8,831 bases of DNA from Limisphaerales bacterium (GCA_003133815.1 PKZR01000411.1:1-8831); one strand, 5' to 3'; positions 1 to 4,629 are shown, counted from the stretch's first letter. Numbers and translations are program-made. The notes: generated by a model not told the origin, from the sequence alone.

Positions 1-161
1 GGCGACGGCGGAAGGATTTGCAGCAGCCGGGCATCAGAAGCTTCCGGGTGAGGGGATTTGACAGCCATTTGATTTTCTACCAGTTGCGGAAGGAGGAGAT
101 TTTTTTCGTGCGCCTGCTGCATGGGGCGATGGATCTTCCGGCCATGTTCCCGGAAGCGTGA
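1..161 (+). CDS. ParE-family toxin of a type II toxin-antitoxin system, C-terminal fragment (5' truncated by the window)
   Basis: The open frame runs from position 3 to the TGA at 159-161 and gives about 52 residues. The segment FRVRGFDSHLIFYQL followed by EIFFVRLLHGAMDLPAMF matches the C-terminal half of ParE toxins of the RelE/ParE superfamily, where a conserved RGF...LIFY strand precedes a V-R-L/V-L-H-G-A-x-D-x-P segment. Family members poison DNA gyrase or act as ribosome-dependent nucleases; which applies here cannot be told. The N-terminal half and the expected upstream antitoxin lie outside the window. The frame reaches a normal end, so there is no sign that the gene is broken. I assign it from motif recognition alone. 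Confidence 0.75.
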   Translation, partial: RRRKDLQQPGIRSFRVRGFDSHLIFYQLRKEEIFFVRLLHGAMDLPAMFPEA

Positions 162-342
162 AACCGCAGAAGGGCGGAGTGGGGAAATTCGAGATATTGG
201 CCACAGAGGCACAGAGGGGGAATCGGATGTGCGGGGTGCTGAATTCGGAGTTAACCACGGATGGACACGGTAAACACGGATTGAGGCAAGGTTTGCCACA
301 GAGGCACGGAGGGCGCAGAGGGGGAACTTCTCAAGAGGATTT
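162..342. repeat. Repeat-derived intergenic spacer between two toxin genes
   Basis: I see no convincing gene in these 181 bases. They contain dispersed low-complexity repeats: CCACAGAGGCACAGAGGG at 201-218, a stretch built on CACGGA at about 251-281 (ccacggatggacacgg, then aacacggatt), and a second CCACAGAGG-type array at 295-323. The first and third are imperfect tandem copies of a unit of about 9 bp, and the same CCACAGAGG motif recurs at 2758 beside the pseudouridine synthase start. Short open frames in the spacer are byproducts of the repeats. Confidence 0.7.
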
Positions 343-618
343 TCAGCGCCTGCTCCGGAGGTAATTTTGCACTTCGTCATGATCGCCGGCAAAATCAAAC
401 ACCAGGCAGCCCTTGCGCGCCTCAAAAATGAGCCTCCACGCCAGACCAGTGCGGCATTCGTAAAGGTGGCCGCCCAGCTTGCGGATGGCCAGCCCGGAGT
501 GTGCGTGCGGATTGCCAAAACCTTCCAGCAGCAGTTTCAACGCGGCGGAAACCTCGGCCTCGCGTCCGGCCTGCCGCACCATTTTTTTGAACCGGCGGGT
601 CAGTTCAACGGAAATCAT
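343..618 (-). CDS. RelE/YafQ-like type II toxin (putative mRNA interferase)
   Basis: This 91-residue protein has the size and layout of RelE-superfamily toxins. It has a basic N-terminal helix (LTRRFKKMVRQAGR, about residues 6-19), the strand pair IRKLGGHLYECRTGLAWRLI (45-64), and a C-terminal GDHDEVQNYLRS block (78-89). Homologues usually cleave ribosome-bound mRNA and are held inactive by an antitoxin encoded just upstream. The ATG at 618 is preceded by GGGAG with a 5-nt spacer, which supports the start. The gene overlaps the end of the upstream dehydrogenase gene by 14 bp, the kind of overlap antitoxin and toxin genes normally show. No separate antitoxin gene is visible. The family call is firm, while the subfamily and activity are inferred. 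Confidence 0.85.
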   Translation of the reverse strand: MISVELTRRFKKMVRQAGREAEVSAALKLLLEGFGNPHAHSGLAIRKLGGHLYECRTGLAWRLIFEARKGCLVFDFAGDHDEVQNYLRSRR

Positions 619-703
619 TTTTGCTCCCGGTGAAGGGCGTCAATTCACCGTGCGCCCGCGCCGACTTGATGTCCGCGCTGATGCGCTTTTCCGCTGCCGC
701 CAT
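605..703 (-). other. Possible antitoxin-like tail of the dehydrogenase
   Basis: From the internal ATG at 703 to the stop at 605 the dehydrogenase frame encodes 32 residues, MAAAEKRISADIK through GSKNDFR. They resemble the charged helix plus extended tail by which many small antitoxins wrap their toxin. The stretch ends 14 bp inside the toxin gene, where an antitoxin normally ends. It lies beyond the normal C-terminus of the dehydrogenase fold. It could be a separately started mini-antitoxin, a fused antitoxin remnant, or a meaningless extension. No strong ribosome site precedes 703. This is inference from position and composition only. Confidence 0.25.
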
Positions 704-1858
704 TTCCCCGGGCGTCAAACCGTATTCCTGAAGCGCATAATCGGTGGAAACTAGAATTTTGAGCGAGTCGGGTGTTGGACGGGCTGCCAAGGCAATTGCG
801 TCCGATGTTTGATCAAGCGGGAAGCGATGCGTGATCAATTTACGCACGTCCAGCCGGCGGGAAAAGACGAGGCGGGCGACTTCGTCTTGAAGCGTGAAGT
901 CGGAGGAATAGCTGCCAATGAGGTCTTTTTCGTCGAGGCAGATGGAGGCCAAGTCAAGGCTGAAGGCTGAAGGCTGAAGGGCGAAGGGCGGATTTTTACT
1001 TCTGACTTCTGAATTCTGACTTCTGACTTCCGCCCGCTTGGTATGGGCGAACAACAGGACATGTCCGCCGCCGCGCACGAGCTGCAGGGCCTGCGTCACG
1101 GCGGCGTCGGAGGGGACGGCGATGATGGCGCAATCCAGTTGAGGGTTGAGGGTTGAAAGTTGAGAGGCAAGAACGGCACGTTCCGCGCCGAATTGTCCGG
1201 CGAGTTTCAAACGGGATTCGAGCAGGTCGGTGGCGAGGACGTTGATGCCGCGCAGCTGCAGGATTTTTGTGAACATGAGGCCGATCGGCCCCTGCCCTGC
1301 GACGAGAACACGGTCGCCGCGCAGCAGGTTGAGTCGTTTGACGGCCTTGAGGACGGTGTTGACGGGTTCGAGCATCGCGCCTTCCTCGAATGAATTGCGC
1401 GCGGGGATTTTGACGACACCGGGCAGCACGAAATCCATGACACGGACGTATTCGGCGTAGCCGCCGCCGGCGGGCTCGAATCCGGCGGTGATGCCGGTGC
1501 GCTTGTAGGTCTCGCATTGGGCAAACGAGCGGTGCCGGCAGAAATGGCATTTCATGCACGGAATGTGATGGTGCAAGGCGACGCGGTCGCCGACTTTCAG
1601 CGATGAGTGACGAGTGACGAGTGACGAGTTTCTAGAGCCGATTTTGACGATGGTTCCGGCGGTTTCGTGGCCGAAGATGCGCGGGGGCGGGACGGTGCCG
1701 TAATGGATTTTTTTGATGTCGGTGGGGCAGACGCCGCAGACGGCGACCTTGACCAGCAATTCATTCGGGCCGATGCGCGGGACGGGGACGGTTTCGAGGC
1801 GCAGGTGGTTGACGCCGCGATAAACAACGGCGCGCATGGTCTTGGGAATGGCGGACAC
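605..1858 (-). CDS. Zinc-dependent medium-chain alcohol/polyol dehydrogenase carrying in-frame repeat inserts
   Basis: This is an NAD(P)-dependent zinc dehydrogenase (MDR superfamily, threonine/sorbitol dehydrogenase-like); the substrate is not predictable. Likely catalytic zinc ligands are C44 (CGVCPTD), H64 (GHE) and E164 (LEP). The structural zinc loop is C101-x2-C104-x2-C107-x7-C115, and the nucleotide-binding motif is VAGQGPIG (186-193). Relatives are about 340-350 residues, but this one has 417. Part of the excess comes from low-complexity peptides encoded by 7-bp repeats: about 75-87 (NSSLVTRHSSL), 233-240 (QLSTLNPQ) and 276-300 (EVRSQNSEVRS and FALQPSAFS). They fall between conserved segments, so the enzyme could still fold. 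The normal family end is near SLKILV (370); a further 47 residues follow and run into the toxin gene. The start is GTG 1858. ATG 1837 (MRAVVYRG) is an equally good alternative, and neither has a clear ribosome site. The gene lies 56 bp downstream of the pseudouridine synthase. Confidence 0.85.
   Translation of the reverse strand: MSAIPKTMRAVVYRGVNHLRLETVPVPRIGPNELLVKVAVCGVCPTDIKKIHYGTVPPPRIFGHETAGTIVKIGSRNSSLVTRHSSLKVGDRVALHHHIPCMKCHFCRHRSFAQCETYKRTGITAGFEPAGGGYAEYVRVMDFVLPGVVKIPARNSFEEGAMLEPVNTVLKAVKRLNLLRGDRVLVAGQGPIGLMFTKILQLRGINVLATDLLESRLKLAGQFGAERAVLASQLSTLNPQLDCAIIAVPSDAAVTQALQLVRGGGHVLLFAHTKRAEVRSQNSEVRSKNPPFALQPSAFSLDLASICLDEKDLIGSYSSDFTLQDEVARLVFSRRLDVRKLITHRFPLDQTSDAIALAARPTPDSLKILVSTDYALQEYGLTPGEMAAAEKRISADIKSARAHGELTPFTGSKNDFR
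624..628 (-). promoter_or_regulatory. Shine-Dalgarno site of the RelE-like toxin
   Basis: The coding strand reads GGGAG-CAAAA-ATG, a purine-rich site five bases before the toxin start. It lies inside the last codons of the dehydrogenase gene, so toxin translation is probably coupled to translation of the upstream frame. Confidence 0.5.
954..1030 (-). repeat. Composite heptamer repeat inside the dehydrogenase gene (TGAAGGC and CTTCTGA arrays)
   Basis: On the + strand, five imperfect copies of TGAAGGC occupy 954-988 (tcaaggc, tgaaggc, tgaaggc, tgaaggg, cgaaggg). After ten bases come four copies of CTTCTGA at 999-1026, one with a single mismatch. In the dehydrogenase they encode FALQPSAFSL and the preceding EVRSQNSEVRS. 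Both units contain TGA on the + strand but no stop in any frame on the minus, coding strand. Confidence 0.9.
1138..1165 (-). repeat. GTTGAGG heptamer array inside the dehydrogenase gene
   Basis: Four tandem units gttgagg, gttgagg, gttgaaa, gttgaga encode QLSTLNPQL in the dehydrogenase. The same unit forms the longer array at 2580-2614 in the pseudouridine synthase gene, in the same orientation and giving the same STLNPQ peptide. Confidence 0.9.
1605..1629 (-). repeat. GAGTGAC heptamer array inside the dehydrogenase gene
   Basis: Three perfect GAGTGAC units (1605-1611, 1612-1618, 1619-1625) plus a partial GAGT encode SSLVTRHSSL between the GHE zinc segment and the KVGDRVALHHH segment. Homologues usually have a short turn there. 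Confidence 0.9.
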
Positions 1859-1872
1859 GCGGAAGTTTTTAA

Positions 1873-1937
1873 CGCAAAGTCGCCAAGTCGCAAAGGATTT
1901 GTTTTCTTTGCGTCCTAAAAACTTTGCGCCTTTGCGT
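1873..1937. repeat. Octamer repeat with inverted copies at the pseudouridine synthase-dehydrogenase junction
   Basis: Three tandem 8-bp units CGCAAAGT, CGCCAAGT, CGCAAAGG lie at 1873-1896. Inverted copies CTTTGCGT (1906-1913), CTTTGCGC (1922-1929) and CTTTGCGT (1930-1937) follow. CGCAAAG (1889-1895) and CTTTGCG (1906-1912) can form a perfect 7-bp stem with a 10-base loop. The right part encodes the last residues of the pseudouridine synthase (FNAKAQSF). No U-tract follows the stem on the coding strand, so it is not a standard intrinsic terminator. Confidence 0.8.
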
Positions 1938-2769
1938 TGAAAAACTCAGTGAACCACGGTTCGGGGTCGCAGGAAAATTCCACCGGCTGGCCGCGCCAGT
2001 GGAATTTGACAGAGCGGGCATGGAGCGCCTGGTTCTCAAAAATCAAGACGGCTCGCTGTTCCGGCGTCAGGCGGTTTTGGACGAGCGCCAAATACATATC
2101 CTCGTTGCCGCCGTAAAGTTTGTCGCCGACGATCGGATGGCCGATGTGCGCGAGATGGATGCGGATCTGGTGTTTGCGACCGGTATGCGGGACGATCCGC
2201 AAAAGAGAAAATGGAAGATTGAGGATTAAGGATGGATCGGCTCCTCCTCGTTCTCGTCCTTCGTCCTCGGAGTCTGGAAATCGAGGACGAGAATGAGGAG
2301 GAGGACGATTAAATCTCCGCTCGACCCAAAATTCCGTCCGCGACGACGCGCCATCGGGGCGGACGCAATCTTTGACGGCGACGATGCTGCCTACATCCCT
2401 GCCGAGCGGCGCGTCAATGATCCCCTGCTCCGCCGCGGCGTGGCCGTGAACAATGGCCAGATATTCTTTTTGAATGGCGCGGCTTTCGAGGATTTTTCCG
2501 AGCTCGCCGGCTGTTTCAGAATTTTTTGCAATCAGGATAACGCCGCTGGTTTCACGGTCGAGCCGGTTGACCAGATGCGGTTGAGGGTTGAGGGTTGAGG
2601 GTTGAAAGTTCAAATGCAGACGCGCGCGGCCGATGAGGCTGGACATCTCGCCGTTTTTCGTGGGATGACAGACGAGTCCTGCGGGCTTGTTGATGACGAG
2701 CAGGTCGTCGTCCTCAAAAATGATTTCAAAAAGTTTATCCAAGCGTGATGAATGCTGCCACAGAGGCAC
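1915..2769 (-). CDS. RluA-family RNA pseudouridine synthase with in-frame repeat inserts
   Basis: This 284-residue protein isomerises uridine to pseudouridine in rRNA or tRNA; the exact target is not predictable. It shows DDLLVINKPAGLVCHPT (21-37), the catalytic motif NRLDRETSG (68-76, catalytic Asp71; many relatives have His in place of the Asn) and PHTGRKHQIRIHLAHIGHPI (194-213) followed by VGDKLYG. Two stretches are repeat-encoded: residues 53-64 (NFQPSTLNPQP) directly before the catalytic motif, and about 154-187, a proline/arginine/acidic segment before the HTGR motif. The C-terminal FNAKAQSF is also repeat-encoded. The start is uncertain. GTG 2769 lies in CCACAGAGG-type repeat DNA, while TTG 2742 (LDKLFEIIFED) would give a length closer to relatives; neither has a clear ribosome site. 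Family assignment is firm. The dehydrogenase follows 56 bp downstream on the same strand. Confidence 0.88.
   Translation of the reverse strand: MPLWQHSSRLDKLFEIIFEDDDLLVINKPAGLVCHPTKNGEMSSLIGRARLHLNFQPSTLNPQPHLVNRLDRETSGVILIAKNSETAGELGKILESRAIQKEYLAIVHGHAAAEQGIIDAPLGRDVGSIVAVKDCVRPDGASSRTEFWVERRFNRPPPHSRPRFPDSEDEGRERGGADPSLILNLPFSLLRIVPHTGRKHQIRIHLAHIGHPIVGDKLYGGNEDMYLALVQNRLTPEQRAVLIFENQALHARSVKFHWRGQPVEFSCDPEPWFTEFFNAKAQSF
2207..2310 (-). repeat. Palindromic repeat element inside the pseudouridine synthase gene
   Basis: A degenerate 7-bp array (gaagatt, gaggatt, aaggatg, 2214-2234) is joined to a long inverted repeat. The arm 2241-2260 (ctcctcctcgttctcgtcct) matches the reverse complement of 2284-2303 at 19 of 20 positions, with a 23-base loop. 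It encodes the arginine/proline/acid-rich insert at residues 154-187 (RPRFPDSEDEGRERGG core). The mRNA should form a strong hairpin here. Confidence 0.85.
2580..2614 (-). repeat. GTTGAGG heptamer array inside the pseudouridine synthase gene
   Basis: Five tandem units (gttgagg three times, gttgaaa, gttcaaa) encode NFQPSTLNPQP immediately before the catalytic NRLDRETSG motif. The unit and orientation are those of the array at 1138-1165 in the neighbouring gene. The decay pattern is also shared: perfect units first, then gttgaaa. Confidence 0.9.
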
Positions 2770-2783
2770 CGTGGGGCAGAGAA
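2758..2783. repeat. CCACAGAGG-type repeat at the pseudouridine synthase start
   Basis: The stretch CCACAGAGGCACCGTGGGGC is related to the arrays at 201 and 295. It contains the GTG proposed as the pseudouridine synthase start, and it sits in the divergent spacer before the small membrane protein gene. Confidence 0.65.
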
Positions 2784-2856
2784 AATTATTTGTTTCCGCA
2801 AAGGCAGCAAGTCTCTTCTGGACATTGGCTTAAATCACTGGTTTGATTTGACTAAT

Positions 2857-2991
2857 ATGGGTTTTCGCAAGGGAAAAAAGTTTAAAAAGAATCTCTCGGC
2901 GCATCAAAAGCAAATCCGGTTTTTCACCAGATTGTGCCTAATCATCATCATCCTGGCGACCACCCTGATTTTCTGGCTGGTGAACCGTTAG
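2857..2991 (+). CDS. Small single-span membrane protein, function unknown
   Basis: I do not recognise this 44-residue protein. From ATG 2857 it has a strongly basic N-terminus (MGFRKGKKFKKNLSAHQKQIR, about nine Lys/Arg residues) followed by one hydrophobic helix (about residues 24-41, LCLIIIILATTLIFWLV) and a short NR end. By the positive-inside rule the N-terminus would be cytoplasmic. The frame stays open upstream to 2752, but that part runs through repeat DNA, so the later ATG is preferred. No clear Shine-Dalgarno is seen. It is divergent from the pseudouridine synthase gene and 68 bp before the DUF6580 gene. The basic tail followed by a clean helix is better organised than a chance frame, but reality as a gene is unproven. 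Confidence 0.5.
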   Translation: MGFRKGKKFKKNLSAHQKQIRFFTRLCLIIIILATTLIFWLVNR

Positions 2992-3027
2992 TTTTTGGAT
3001 CCGTCAAAATCAACCTCCGCCATTTTT

Positions 3028-3054
3028 CCGCCGGCTTGTCCGCACGGCGGTTTT
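3028..3054 (+). terminator. Possible short intrinsic terminator
   Basis: CCGCCG (3028-3033) pairs with CGGCGG (3045-3050) across an 11-base loop and is followed by TTTT. It sits 36 bp after the small membrane protein gene and just before the DUF6580 start. The stem is only 6 bp and the T-run is short, so it could be a weak terminator or attenuator. Confidence 0.35.
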
Positions 3055-3059
3055 GAATT

Positions 3060-3725
3060 ATGCTGACCGCGTTGAAAGAAAAGTGGAACAACCTGCTGCC
3101 CGTCCTCTTCGTCGCGGCGTTCGCGCTATCGCGGATTCCGGGCCTGCTGCCGCAGAATTTCAGCGCGGCCTACGCGTTCGCGTTCTGCGCGGGTGTTTAC
3201 TTTTCCAGAAAAATTTCGTGGTGGCTGCCGGTTCTGGTTTTGGCGGCAACCGACATCGGATTGAATTTTTATTATCAATTCAAGTATCCTGAAGACAATG
3301 TCTGGAGCGCGTCAAACCTCGCAAACCTCGCGTTCAATTATGCCGCCTACGCAGTCCTGATTTTTCTTGGCCGGCGGTTCAAACCACAATCTTCCTTCTT
3401 CTCGCTGCTAGGCGGCGGAATTTTGGGCGCGATTTTCTTTTACTTCATCACGAATACCGCCTCGTGGTTCTTCAATCCGTTTCAAAACCCCGAATACACC
3501 AAAACCTTCCCAAGCTGGCTGCTGGCGCTGACGAAGGGAATCAACGGCTGGCCGACGACGCTGGAATTTTTCCGCAACACGCTTTTGAGCGGCGGGATTT
3601 TCACCGCGTTGTTCGCCGGGGCGGCGAAGCTGACCGAGCCCGCCGAATCGCCCGTTGAAAAAAACGCCGGCGTGCACGAGGAAGAAACCGGCGCAACTGA
3701 GACGCCGGAGGAAGCGAACGTGTGA
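3060..3725 (+). CDS. DUF6580-type integral membrane protein, putative transport protein
   Basis: This 221-residue protein has about six hydrophobic segments (roughly 12-30, 36-49, 53-71, 88-104, 115-132 and 173-188). It resembles the DUF6580 family: a conserved R-x-x-P-x-P/L-Q-N-F start (here SRIPGLLPQNF), AFAFCAGVYF, a D-x-G-LN loop (TDIGLN) and the NTASWF and GWPTTLEFFRNTL segments. The family resembles substrate-binding S components of ECF vitamin transporters, but I know of no demonstrated substrate. The last 30 residues form an acidic Glu/Thr/Pro tail that would be cytoplasmic. ATG 3060 lacks a clear ribosome site, but the hydrophobic core begins right after it. Its stop overlaps the start of the phosphoesterase gene, so the two are probably co-translated. 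Family call is moderately sure and function unknown. Confidence 0.75.
   Translation: MLTALKEKWNNLLPVLFVAAFALSRIPGLLPQNFSAAYAFAFCAGVYFSRKISWWLPVLVLAATDIGLNFYYQFKYPEDNVWSASNLANLAFNYAAYAVLIFLGRRFKPQSSFFSLLGGGILGAIFFYFITNTASWFFNPFQNPEYTKTFPSWLLALTKGINGWPTTLEFFRNTLLSGGIFTALFAGAAKLTEPAESPVEKNAGVHEEETGATETPEEANV
3707..3711 (+). promoter_or_regulatory. Shine-Dalgarno site of the metallophosphoesterase
   Basis: GGAGG lies 10 bases before GTG 3722, inside the last codons of the DUF6580 gene. It supports the GTG start that overlaps the upstream TGA (GTGA). Confidence 0.6.
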
Positions 3726-4183
3726 AAATCGGCGTCATCTCCGACACGCACAATTTCCTCGACCCGAAAGTTTCCAAGCTTTTCGCGGGTGTCGAACACA
3801 TCCTGCACGCGGGCGACATCGGCTTTGCCGGAATCATTTCGGAGCTGGAATCAATCGCGCCCGTCACCGCTGTTTTGGGAAATAACGACGCCGGACTTCC
3901 CTTTCGCGAGACGGAAATTATCGAACTTGCGAAGAAAAAATTCCTGATTCATCACATCGTTTATCCGCAGTCGCCGTCGGACAAATTAAAGGCACGAATC
4001 ACACGAGAAAAACCGGACGCGGTCATTTTCGGCCACACTCACAAGCGTTTTTGCGAGACGATTGGCGGAATTTTGTTTTTCAACCCAGGCTATTCGGGCA
4101 AGCCGAAATTCGGAGCGGAACGCAGCGTCGCCACCCTGCATTGCGACGACAAGGAAATCCGCGCGGAATACTTTCCACTTTGA
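3722..4183 (+). CDS. YfcE/MJ0936-type metallophosphoesterase
   Basis: This 153-residue cytoplasmic phosphodiesterase-like protein is of the usual length for the single-domain YfcE/MJ0936 family. The full dimetal motif set is present: SDTH (D8, H10), HAGDIG (D32), GNND (N54), IHH (H77/H78), GHTH (H105, H107) and the NPGYSG segment (121-126) that corresponds to NPGS in relatives. Characterised members hydrolyse phosphodiesters with Mn2+ or Ni2+ in vitro, and the natural substrate is usually unknown. The start is GTG 3722, overlapping the DUF6580 stop as GTGA and preceded by GGAGG. The coupling suggests the two are made together, though a functional link is only inferred. No residue of the active site appears to be missing. 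Confidence 0.9.
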   Translation: MKIGVISDTHNFLDPKVSKLFAGVEHILHAGDIGFAGIISELESIAPVTAVLGNNDAGLPFRETEIIELAKKKFLIHHIVYPQSPSDKLKARITREKPDAVIFGHTHKRFCETIGGILFFNPGYSGKPKFGAERSVATLHCDDKEIRAEYFPL

Positions 4184-4237
4184 TTTCCCGCGCAAAGAAT
4201 TCTGGACAAACTTTTCCAGCGCGCGCAAAGTCAGGCC

Positions 4238-4606
4238 GTGAAAAGACCGGATATTCGATGGCTGGACGAACCCGAAGAGCATGATTATCCCGCCGCGCTT
4301 TCCTACTTGAGCCTCATTCACGACAAGGAGCACGGCAAGCGTCTTGTGGCAGCGCTCCAGTCCGCGTTGGTCGTCCAATACAAGGCCAAGGATATTTTCA
4401 GGGCGACTGGCTTGTCGCTGCTCGGCATCAGCAATTCCCACGTAGAAAAGGATCGCGTCAAAATCCGAGCCGGCAAAAAATTGTCCCCGCTTCTGCTGGT
4501 GCGGGACGTGAGCAACGGAAAAGTTGTCATTGCCGACGGATATCACCGTCTTTGCGCCGTGTATTCTTTTGATGAAGACGCCTTGATTCCCTGCAAAATA
4601 GTTTGA
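4238..4606 (+). CDS. Conserved small protein with ParB-like DGYHR motif, function unknown
   Basis: This protein has 122 residues. The C-terminal half, KLSPLLLVRDVSNGKVVIAD (about 80-99) followed by GYHRLCAVYSFDE and IPCKIV, resembles the ParB/sulfiredoxin-like fold, in which a strand, a D-G-x-H-R turn and a helix form a nucleotide-binding pocket. The N-terminal half (WLDEPEEHDYPAALSYLSLI, about 8-27) is a helical region I also associate with this family of uncharacterised bacterial proteins. No helix-turn-helix domain is present, so this is not a chromosome-partitioning ParB. The start is GTG 4238 with only a weak AGG upstream, and the frame is closed at the previous gene's TGA. It is 54 bp downstream of the phosphoesterase and may share its transcript. 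It is likely a real conserved gene; its biochemical role is unknown. Confidence 0.75.
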   Translation: MKRPDIRWLDEPEEHDYPAALSYLSLIHDKEHGKRLVAALQSALVVQYKAKDIFRATGLSLLGISNSHVEKDRVKIRAGKKLSPLLLVRDVSNGKVVIADGYHRLCAVYSFDEDALIPCKIV

Positions 4607-4629
4607 ACAATCCGCACGGAGCTTGTGCC

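Noticed and set aside
158..364. Small + strand open frame covering the repeat spacer.
   Set aside because: It is composed almost wholly of repeat DNA and overlaps the toxin gene end; no protein-like features.
954..1030. Tandem repeats considered as a CRISPR array.
   Set aside because: Units are only 7 bp and contiguous, with no unique spacers and no cas genes nearby.
605..1858. Dehydrogenase considered as a pseudogene because of inserted repeats.
   Set aside because: The frame is uninterrupted from start through all zinc and nucleotide motifs, and every repeat is stop-free in frame; residual activity is therefore plausible.
2579..2607. G-quadruplex from GGG runs in the GTTGAGG array.
   Set aside because: Only three GGG tracts plus a GG are present, so at best a weak two-tier structure could form; nothing else supports it.
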